Below, in pieces: positions 1 through 5,425 of a DNA stretch of 5,686 nt. Under the pieces are notes generated by a model. That model was given only the letters and a program-made list of their open reading frames with translations. It had not been told where the DNA came from and did no database searches. Origin of the DNA: Acidimicrobiales bacterium (GTDB lineage: Bacteria > Actinomycetota > Acidimicrobiia > Acidimicrobiales > RAAP-2); assembly GCA_017883105.1 (NCBI GenBank), contig JADGOF010000168.1, positions 1-5,686 on the forward strand, in the 5' to 3' direction. Each line of letters starts with the position of its first letter. The first letter of the stretch is position 1. A program made the position numbers and the translations under genes.

Positions 1-678
1 CGGAGGGCTGAGGTGGTCATCTGCCCCTCCCAGTTCTCCGCCGATGAAGTGGCGGCGCAGTTGAAGGTGGCCAATGTGGTGGCCATCCCCAACGGCGTCA
101 ATGCCAGATTCTTCAGGTCGACACCGTTGCCGCCGTCCGGGCTGGAGGCGCTGGGCATCGTGGAGCCCTTCGTCCTCCACGCCGGTGGCTGCACGCAGCG
201 AAAGAATCTCGCCGGCCTGGCCGCCGCGTGGTCCCAGCTCCGAACATCCCGACCTGACACCATGCTCGTGATGATGGGTCCTCCCGATGTTCGGCGCGAC
301 CGCCTGTTCGCGCCATTGCCAGGTACCGTTCGCATCGGGCGGGTCGACGATGATACGGCGCAGGGCGTGATGGCAGCGGCTTCTGCCATCGTCGTACCGT
401 CCCTTTATGAAGGCTTCGGCCTTCCGGCGCTCGAGGGGATGGCAATCGGTGTCCCGGTGGTGGCCTCACGTCGCAGTTCGCTCCCCGAAGTGTGCGGTGA
501 CGCTGCGTACTTGGTCGAGCCCACTGGAGACGGTCTGGCCGAAGGCTTGGCCGCCGCGCTAGACCACGGGCCGGACACGGTGGCGATGGTCGCCCGTGGT
601 CGTGGGCGGGCAGAGCAGTTCACCTGGGAGGCAAGTGCCGCCGCCCATGCAGCATTGTGGCGAACCTACGCTCGCTGA
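1..678 (+). CDS. GT4-family glycosyltransferase, 5'-truncated by the window edge
   Basis: This is the C-terminal part of a retaining GT-B glycosyltransferase that would transfer a sugar from a nucleotide-sugar donor to a growing glycan in the cytoplasm. The frame is open from base 1, and the residues before the first possible GTG (position 13) already fit the family, so the true start lies upstream and 13 is not the start. Visible GT4 landmarks are the inter-domain ICPSQFSADEV segment, the IPNGVN motif that opens the C-terminal domain, the donor-binding loop AGGCTQRKN (Lys codon at 202-204), and the E-x7-E motif EGFGLPALE (Glu codons at 409-411 and 433-435) followed by GVPVVAS. The C-terminus (EQFTWEASAAAHAAL) is the usual closing helix, so the 3' end looks intact. 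It lies 78 bases upstream of a second GT4 gene on the same strand, consistent with one operon. The sugar and acceptor cannot be deduced. Confidence 0.93.
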   Translation, partial: RRAEVVICPSQFSADEVAAQLKVANVVAIPNGVNARFFRSTPLPPSGLEALGIVEPFVLHAGGCTQRKNLAGLAAAWSQLRTSRPDTMLVMMGPPDVRRDRLFAPLPGTVRIGRVDDDTAQGVMAAASAIVVPSLYEGFGLPALEGMAIGVPVVASRRSSLPEVCGDAAYLVEPTGDGLAEGLAAALDHGPDTVAMVARGRGRAEQFTWEASAAAHAALWRTYAR

Positions 679-703
679 ATCGCGACCGCTCGGGGAGACC
701 GAG

Positions 704-734
704 GTGAGCGGATCGTCACGTCGTCAGCGGATCG
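704..734 (+). repeat. 12-base direct repeat pair, 19-base period
   Basis: GTNAGCGGATCG occurs at 704-715 and again at 723-734, differing only at the third base. The 19-base period places both copies on nearly the same face of the helix. They sit in the 78-base gap between two glycosyltransferase genes, just upstream of the second gene's ribosome binding site. This could be a tandem operator half-site pair or a chance duplication in GC-rich DNA; there is no independent evidence of regulation. Confidence 0.35.
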
Positions 735-738
735 GAAT

Positions 739-749
739 GGAGGGAAGGA
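739..749 (+). promoter_or_regulatory. ribosome binding site for the second GT4 gene
   Basis: A purine-rich tract containing GGAGGG (739-744) and AAGGA (745-749) precedes the GTG at 757. AAGGA is seven bases from the start codon, a normal spacing. This supports GTG 757 as the start, after which the protein opens directly with the first beta-strand of the GT-B fold. Confidence 0.75.
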
Positions 750-756
750 TCTCACA

Positions 757-1773
757 GTGAAGTTGGTGACCAACACACATTGGACTGCACCCACAGGCGG
801 CGTGGAGATGCACGTGTTCCAGGTGAGCCGTGAGCTCGCTCGACGCGGACACAGCGTCAACCTCCTCTACGTCGAAGCCGGCTCCCTGATTCCGGAGTAC
901 GAACAGTTCTGTCTCTCCGTCACCCGGGTGAACACCGTGGACTACTGGTTTCCCGTGGGTTATCGGGCCCGCCTGGTACGGGGAGCCCAGATGATTCCCG
1001 CGGTCTGGGGTGCCGTCCGGCGCCGGCCAGATGTCGTCTACGGCAACCGCATCCATTCGAGTGGTTGGGCCGTCCCCGCAGGAAAGCTTACCGGTGCTCC
1101 GGTGGTCCTCCATCTCCACGGGTTCGACGACGATCTGGATGCCAAGCATGTGCCATTCCTCAACCGCGGTGTTGGCCGGTTTGTGGTCGTCTCGCGATTC
1201 GTGGCCGACCGGTGGCTGACCGCAGGCCTCGACCCGCAGAAGGTCGACGTCGTGCACAACGGCGTCGACCCGGCCGAGTACCCCTGCGGCGGCTTGGACG
1301 AACGGACATCGGCACGACGTCGACTCGGCCTCCCCGAGGATCTCTTTCTCGTCACCTACTTCGGGAGACTCGACCGTCAGAAGGGCGTGGACGTGCTGCT
1401 CCGGGCATGGGGTGAACTTGCCTTCAGTCCTGATGAGGCCCGGCTGTTGGTGGTGGGCTCCCCGATGGTCGACGAGGGCGCTGGCCCACATATGGCCGAG
1501 TTGCACGAACTGGCCAACGAAGGGGTGACCTTCCTCCCGGGCCGCCGGGACGTGGTCACGCCCCTCCACGCGGCCGACGTCGTGGTGGTTCCTTCGACCT
1601 TCAACGAGCCGTTCGGTCGGACGGTGATCGAGGCACTGTCCACCGGACGCCCGGTCCTCGGCTCACGGGTCGGGGGCATCCCGGAGATCCTCGGAGGTCC
1701 GCTGGAACGGTTCCTGTTCGAACAAGGGAATGCATCTGAGCTGGCGGAGAAGATCCGCTCGATCATGCGCTGA
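757..1773 (+). CDS. GT4-family glycosyltransferase, probably ended early by an in-frame TGA
   Basis: This 338-residue GT-B glycosyltransferase is likely a cytosolic sugar transferase of glycan assembly. The N-terminal domain begins with KLVTNTHW and the glycine loop TGGVE (about residues 13-17), followed by RPDVVYGNR and LHLHGFDDD; the linker carries VVSRFVADRW and VHNGVD. The C-terminal domain has FGRLDRQKGVD (Arg204, Lys209, expected donor-phosphate contacts) and a perfect E-x7-E motif, NEPFGRTVIEAL (Glu284, Glu292), followed by GGIPEIL. The start is GTG with a good ribosome binding site. The protein stops within SELAEKIRSIMR, before the last helices usual in the family. The same frame then runs 37 more codons after the TGA (1771-1773) to TAA at 1885-1887 with GT4-like C-terminal sequence, so the intact gene was probably 757-1887, about 376 residues. 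Family assignment is firm; whether the product works is uncertain. Confidence 0.9.
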   Translation: MKLVTNTHWTAPTGGVEMHVFQVSRELARRGHSVNLLYVEAGSLIPEYEQFCLSVTRVNTVDYWFPVGYRARLVRGAQMIPAVWGAVRRRPDVVYGNRIHSSGWAVPAGKLTGAPVVLHLHGFDDDLDAKHVPFLNRGVGRFVVVSRFVADRWLTAGLDPQKVDVVHNGVDPAEYPCGGLDERTSARRRLGLPEDLFLVTYFGRLDRQKGVDVLLRAWGELAFSPDEARLLVVGSPMVDEGAGPHMAELHELANEGVTFLPGRRDVVTPLHAADVVVVPSTFNEPFGRTVIEALSTGRPVLGSRVGGIPEILGGPLERFLFEQGNASELAEKIRSIMR

Positions 1774-1887
1774 CGGGAGGAGGAGCCCGAGTTGGGTGAA
1801 GCCTGCACCGAACGAGTCCGCGGTGGGTTCACCCTTGCTCACATGGTGGACGGCATCGAGGCGGCATTCCATTCGGTCACCGAGTAA
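1774..1887 (+). pseudogene. detached C-terminal segment of the upstream GT4 gene
   Basis: This segment is in the same frame as the gene at 757 and separated from it only by TGA 1771-1773. It encodes 37 residues, including ELGEACTERVRGGFTLAHMV and DGIEAAFHSVTE, then TAA. The pattern of an acidic stretch, LGEA..ERV, a Phe-Thr turn and a final amphipathic helix is typical of GT4 C-termini, where the last helix folds back on the N-terminal domain. The upstream GT4 gene in this window ends comparably with EQFTWEASAAAHAAL. A change of TGG or CGA to TGA would explain the break. It is unlikely to be translated by itself; stop-codon readthrough (TGA followed by C) or a sequencing error are alternatives. 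Confidence 0.75.
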
Positions 1888-2208
1888 CGCTCCAGGTCAC
1901 GGACACGATCGCTTGCCGGGACCTTGCCGTGGGGCTCTCGGCCGGGACTCCGTCCGGGGAGGCCCACTATCGTCTTGACAGTGCAGGACGGCGCTGGTGG
2001 GCGCTGGCTTGGGGAGACCCGTCGGCCGCGGTCGCCATCCCCGGACATCGCCCCCTCACCGCTGCCTGCCTTGGCCCGACGATCGGACCGGCAACCTAAA
2101 GCATCGTCAGGAACACGCCGATCCGACAGTGAGAGGCGGAGTCCGCGCCGAATCGGTTCGAGAAGTCCGAGCAGTCCAGGGAAGGATGCAGCAGTTGAGG
2201 AAACTCCG

Positions 2209-2234
2209 GCCGGTCGGCCACATGGCCCACCGGC
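2209..2234 (+). terminator. strong hairpin upstream of the hydrolase gene (terminator or leader structure)
   Basis: The arm GCCGGT at 2209-2214 pairs with ACCGGC at 2229-2234, and GGCC at 2216-2219 pairs with GGCC at 2224-2227. A single C-C mismatch (2215/2228) separates the two blocks and the loop is ACAT (2220-2223). That makes ten G/C-rich pairs. No T-run follows, so it is not a classical intrinsic terminator; it could be a T-less terminator, a messenger-stabilising structure, or a palindromic protein-binding site about 75 bases before the start at 2310. Confidence 0.4.
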
Positions 2235-2298
2235 AGCCCCGGGTACTGTGACTTGTGTATCCACCCGCTTGGGGAACGATCGCGCTCCGATGGCCGGT

Positions 2299-2304
2299 GG
2301 TGAG
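2299..2304 (+). promoter_or_regulatory. ribosome binding site for the tandem hydrolase gene
   Basis: GGTGAG ends five bases before the GTG at 2310 and partly matches the GGAGG consensus. It supports GTG 2310, after which the protein reads MTTTPTWFGEPARPLFGW, a natural N-terminus leading into the first hydrolase strand. The start overlaps a TGA (2311-2313, as GTGA) that ends a possible eight-codon frame from ATG 2290. Confidence 0.5.
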
Positions 2305-2309
2305 CCGAC

Positions 2310-4046
2310 GTGACGACCACGCCCACCTGGTTCGGTGAACCGGCACGTCCGCTCTTCGGGTGGCTTCATCAGCCCGATGACGGGATGGCCCGGGGACTGG
2401 CTGTTTGCTGCGCGCCCTTGGGCAGAGAAGCTGCCAACGCCCTCCCCGCGTTCCAGGTCACCTGTGACCAGCTGGTGGAATCCGGCATCGCCGCGCTGCG
2501 ATTCGACTACGCAGGCACCGGGGATTCCGCCGGCAGTCTCGATGACCCCGGGCGGTTGGCCGACTGGTTGACCAGCATCGACGAAGCGCTGTTGTTTGCG
2601 CGCCGGATCCACTCCGGGCCGGTCGTGCTAGTCGGCATGAGGATGGGCGCGCTGCTGGCCGCCGAAGCCGTCGCTCGTGGCGCGCAGGTTGATGGGCTCA
2701 TCCACTGGGACCCGTGCGCATCGGGTCGGGACTTCCTCCGCACCGAGCAGACGTTGTTGGCCACCTCCTACGGCGCCCAGCAGATCGGGGACGGATCGGT
2801 AGCCGGTCCCGCCTTCACCTACACCGTGGAGACGGTCGGCGATCTGTCTCCGCTGAAGCTGGCGCCCGGCCCAACGGCCGACTCCCCCCGCATCGTCGTG
2901 CTGGCCCGCGTGAATGCATTCGGAATGACGGCAGCCCGCAAGAGGTTCGCGTTCACACCCGTCGACTGGATGGAGGTGGACGGCCAGGCGGAGCTCATCG
3001 ATGCCTACCCCGACACGCTCGTCCTGCCGACCACGGCGATCAAAGCCGTGTGCGAGGCGACCGGCCGATGCATCGACGGACCGGCCACCGCTGTCCGGCT
3101 CCAGCCGGAGGTGTCGGCTGAGGTCCTGCACTGTGCCGATGGCTCGTCGATCATCGAGCATCCGGTGAGGTTGGGACCCAACGCCCTCTTCGCCATGATG
3201 ACCGAACCGAGCGGGGCGGAGGGGCCGGCGCCGACCACGGTGGTCTTCCTCTCCGCCGGGGCTCTCGACCACACCGGCCCGGGTCGCAGGTGGGTGACCA
3301 TGGCACGACGGTTCGCTGCCGACGGGATCTCCTCGGTGCGGGTGGACATCGACGGGATCGGTGAGACGTTCGGGCGCCCTGGCATGCGTCGACAGCAGGT
3401 CAGACCACCGGAGGCGATCGACGACCTGACCGATATCGCCGAGGCGCTCGGAGACCCCGATGGCCGGCATCTCGTCTTTGTGGGCCTGTCTTCGGGCGCC
3501 TACCACGCCATCGAGGCCGGACTCCACCTCCATCCCAAAGGAATCTGCGCCCTCAACCCCAACTTGGTGGGCTGGATGCCGGAGCTCGAGCACGGCGCCG
3601 CCGATCCCCGCCGTCGGGCGTTTCGGCGCATGCCGAAGGTGCTGAGGCCGCTCGCCGTACGGCACGTCCGGGTGGCCACCTGGTTGTGGTGGGCACTGCT
3701 GCAGGTCTGGGTGAAGGGTTCGCCGCACTACCCGGTCACCAAGGTGAGTCGACGCGGCACTCCCGTTCTGTTGATCATCGCCGACTGGGAGAGGCAGCAG
3801 TTCGAGCCCTCGATCTACTGGTCCGCGGTCGAGCGATCGCTGCACCGGCGGGGCCTGTTGACCATCGAGCGCGTCGATGGGCTCGACCATTCGCTCTACA
3901 CGGTCGAAGGACAGACCCAGGCCTATCCCCTCTTCGCCCACTGGGTGACATCCCGCTTCGGCCGTCCGGCCGGCAACGACGGGCGTGGGGTAAGCACGGC
4001 GGCAAGACGAGGAACGTCCCGAGGAACCCGCGCAGCCTCAAACTGA
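2310..4046 (+). CDS. tandem-domain alpha/beta-hydrolase, first domain lacking the Ser nucleophile
   Basis: This 578-residue protein appears to be two alpha/beta-hydrolase-fold units in one chain, with no signal peptide seen. Domain 1 (about residues 10-245) has LFGWLHQP, the CAPLGREA segment near the usual oxyanion region, DYAGTGDSAG (66-75) and IHWDPCASGRDFLR (131-144), but its elbow reads GMRMG with Arg111 where Ser is expected, and I find no matching C-terminal His. Domain 2 (about 270-550) has VDIDGIGET, a canonical elbow GLSSG (Ser394), a possible acid in IIADWE (Asp492 or Glu494) and GLDHSLY (His527), so it could be active. The last 30 or so residues are basic and probably disordered. 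Related hydrolases occur beside glycosyltransferases in exopolysaccharide and exosortase-type loci; removing or moving an acyl or ester group on a glycan precursor is inference. Two membrane-like stretches are not evident; the Trp-rich ATWLWWALLQVW (456-467) could contact lipid. Confidence 0.85.
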   Translation: MTTTPTWFGEPARPLFGWLHQPDDGMARGLAVCCAPLGREAANALPAFQVTCDQLVESGIAALRFDYAGTGDSAGSLDDPGRLADWLTSIDEALLFARRIHSGPVVLVGMRMGALLAAEAVARGAQVDGLIHWDPCASGRDFLRTEQTLLATSYGAQQIGDGSVAGPAFTYTVETVGDLSPLKLAPGPTADSPRIVVLARVNAFGMTAARKRFAFTPVDWMEVDGQAELIDAYPDTLVLPTTAIKAVCEATGRCIDGPATAVRLQPEVSAEVLHCADGSSIIEHPVRLGPNALFAMMTEPSGAEGPAPTTVVFLSAGALDHTGPGRRWVTMARRFAADGISSVRVDIDGIGETFGRPGMRRQQVRPPEAIDDLTDIAEALGDPDGRHLVFVGLSSGAYHAIEAGLHLHPKGICALNPNLVGWMPELEHGAADPRRRAFRRMPKVLRPLAVRHVRVATWLWWALLQVWVKGSPHYPVTKVSRRGTPVLLIIADWERQQFEPSIYWSAVERSLHRRGLLTIERVDGLDHSLYTVEGQTQAYPLFAHWVTSRFGRPAGNDGRGVSTAARRGTSRGTRAASN

Positions 4047-4073
4047 GTGCACCGGCGAGATCAACCTGTCCGG

Positions 4074-5270
4074 TTACCGCTCCCGCGACTCGTGGTGGCG
4101 AATGGCCAGGTCGTAGTTGTCCCGCAAGAGAGGCAGCACCACCGCCGGGGAGTAGGTGGATGCATACCGAAGGCGGGCCGCTTCCGACGCCCGAACGTTC
4201 ACCACCGGGTCAAGGAGCTCAAGTACTGCGCCTGCGAGCGCATCGGGGTCGTTCTGACCGACCACCCGGCCGCTCACACCATCGGCGACCACCTCGGGTA
4301 GGGCGAAATAGTCGGAGACCACAGTGGGCACCCCGGATCCGAGGGCCTCCAACAGGGTGAGCGGCAGACCGTCGAAACGCGAAGGGTAGGCGAATACCTG
4401 ACAGCCGGGAAGGAAACGGGTGAGCAGCTCTTCGCGGGTCAGGTACCCGCACGAGTGCACGCCCACTGCGGCCAAGTCGCTCGCCGACCGTGACGCGGGG
4501 CCTCCGGCAATCCACAGATGAGCGTCGGGGCGAGTGCGTCGAATCCTCGCCATGGCCTCGATCACCGTGTCCCCACCCTTGGCCACAAAGTCTCCGGCCA
4601 CGAATCCGATCCGTCCCGGGACGGGCTCCGCCGACGGGGAAGAGGGCATTCCCGACGGAAAACAGGGCACTACCCCGAGGCGGTCCCGAGGCACCCCTCG
4701 TCGGGCATACCATTCGCCCAAAGTGTGCGTGAAGGCGACCACCCGATCAGCATGAGCCAAGCCGTGCTCGATGTGCGAAACGTTGAGGATCTTGGCCAGC
4801 AGCCGATCGGCTTCGTCGGCAAATCGGACCCGCCCTCTCCCCCATCCGCGCGCCCGGGAGTACAGCTCGGCAAGCGGCAACGCGTTGCTCACCAACACCG
4901 GTGTGGGCACGCCCGTCCATCGGGCACTGTAGGTGTGGCAGTGCACCATGTCGGAGTTGCCGCGGATCTCGAGGAACCGAAAGGGCTCGCGGAACAGGAG
5001 CCCCGACCGTCGAGCCACATTCAGGGAGTGGTCGCGGACCACCTGGGTCATCGCGAGCGCCCGGGCACGGCGCGATTGCGCAGCCTGCAGTGACTGTCGT
5101 CGCCCCAGCTCGCGGAGCTCCCCGGATGCAATGGCGTCGTCGTACCGCACGTAGGTGACACCGGGCGGTGACTGCTCGAGGATCGCTTGGCTGTAGATCA
5201 CGTCGCCCATAAACGGATCGACCCCGGGAAGGGGGCTCATCAACAGCACCCGCAACTCCGGCAATCTCAC
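4074..5270 (-). CDS. GT4-family glycosyltransferase with variant catalytic motifs
   Basis: This 398-residue protein of normal GT4 length is transcribed convergently with the hydrolase gene, leaving 27 bases between stop codons. The N-terminal domain starts LRVLLMSPLPGVDPFMGDV, with SDMVHCHTYS near 106-115; ADRVVAF leads into the linker. The C-terminal domain has FVAGDFVAKGGD (223-234, Lys231) and SRFDGLPLTLLEALGSG, in which the E-x7-E motif appears as D-x7-E (Asp300, Glu308). The usual Arg of the donor-binding loop is Asp227, as in the GDF-x-KGGD type of GT4. These are conservative departures, and the fold looks complete through SPAVVLPLLRDNYDLAIRHH. The start is GTG at 5270-5268: no ATG, GTG or TTG lies between it and the upstream in-frame stop, and the internal Met11 would remove the first beta-strand. 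It has no strong ribosome binding site and may be read from a leaderless transcript. Sugar specificity is unknown. Confidence 0.9.
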   Translation of the reverse strand: MRLPELRVLLMSPLPGVDPFMGDVIYSQAILEQSPPGVTYVRYDDAIASGELRELGRRQSLQAAQSRRARALAMTQVVRDHSLNVARRSGLLFREPFRFLEIRGNSDMVHCHTYSARWTGVPTPVLVSNALPLAELYSRARGWGRGRVRFADEADRLLAKILNVSHIEHGLAHADRVVAFTHTLGEWYARRGVPRDRLGVVPCFPSGMPSSPSAEPVPGRIGFVAGDFVAKGGDTVIEAMARIRRTRPDAHLWIAGGPASRSASDLAAVGVHSCGYLTREELLTRFLPGCQVFAYPSRFDGLPLTLLEALGSGVPTVVSDYFALPEVVADGVSGRVVGQNDPDALAGAVLELLDPVVNVRASEAARLRYASTYSPAVVLPLLRDNYDLAIRHHESRER

Positions 5271-5276
5271 CTCGTC

Positions 5277-5282
5277 AAGGTA
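5277..5282 (-). promoter_or_regulatory. putative -10 box for the minus-strand GT4 gene
   Basis: On the - strand, TACCTT (TANNNT pattern) is followed by six bases and then the GTG start at 5270. Transcription beginning seven bases after the box would start on the G of GTG, giving a leaderless messenger, a common arrangement in Actinobacteria. No convincing -35 element was seen. Confidence 0.4.
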
Positions 5283-5284
5283 CT

Positions 5285-5333
5285 CGATCGATGGGAGGTT
5301 CGATCGCCGTGGATCGTGGAGTATGTGCGATCG
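5285..5333. repeat. cluster of CGATCG palindromes in the divergent upstream region
   Basis: CGATCG occurs at 5285-5290 (within the longer palindrome TCGATCGA, 5284-5291), 5301-5306 and 5328-5333, with a related GGATCG at 5311-5316. All lie between the divergent GT4 and GT2 starts. They could serve as operator sites for a regulator of both genes, but short GATC palindromes are also frequent by chance in such DNA. Confidence 0.3.
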
Positions 5334-5413
5334 GACCAGGACGGCTCAGCGCTCCTCCCCAATGGCAACCATGCCGCAGCAGTGATGCGCCGTGAGGAGT
5401 GCTCGGCTGTTGC

Positions 5414-5419
5414 TACTGT
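5414..5419 (+). promoter_or_regulatory. putative -10 box for the GT2 gene
   Basis: TACTGT fits the TANNNT pattern and ends six bases before the GTG at 5426, so transcription would be expected to begin at or very near the start codon. There is no clear Shine-Dalgarno sequence, in keeping with a leaderless messenger. The spacing is identical to that of the box serving the divergent gene. No clear -35 element was recognised. Confidence 0.45.
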
Positions 5420-5425
5420 CGAAGT

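Larger units (their letters stand above)
1888..2309. other. 422-base stretch without a recognisable gene
   Basis: No frame on either strand gives a protein I recognise. The + frame beginning at 1924 runs to 2313 but is Arg/Ser/Pro-rich and looks like non-coding GC-rich translation. A shorter + frame (GTG 1929 to TAA 2097-2099, 56 residues) has more natural composition, including AHYRLDSAGRRWWALAWGDP, which faintly recalls small PqqD-like proteins, but it has no good ribosome binding site and no family-length continuation. A - strand frame (2326-2096, 76 residues) also has plausible composition but would overlap the hydrolase start. The stretch carries a strong hairpin at 2209-2234. It may be the remains of a small gene plus the leader of the hydrolase gene. 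Confidence 0.5.

Noticed and set aside
724..1569. 281-residue open frame on the - strand antisense to the second GT4 gene
   Set aside because: It mirrors a well-supported GT4 coding sequence and has no family motifs of its own.
1771..1773. TGA as selenocysteine or as a reassigned sense codon
   Set aside because: No selenocysteine insertion hairpin was recognised after it, GT4 enzymes have no Cys or Sec at that place, and TGA ends other genes here.
1975..1980. TTGACA resembling a -35 promoter element
   Set aside because: No TANNNT-type -10 element lies at 16-18 bases downstream, so it is probably a chance match.
1839..2612. 257-residue - strand frame over the gene-poor stretch
   Set aside because: It is Arg/Gly/Pro/Ser-rich, overlaps the antisense of two real coding regions and shows no domain pattern.
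2628..3941. 437-residue open frame on the - strand antisense to the hydrolase gene
   Set aside because: Its translation is rich in His, Arg, Gly and Asp without any recognisable motif, and the sense frame has clear hydrolase motifs throughout; long antisense frames are expected in GC-rich genes.
4051..4074. Possible bidirectional terminator between convergent genes (ACCGG and CCGGT arms)
   Set aside because: Only five pairs with a 14-base loop and no T-run; too weak to call.
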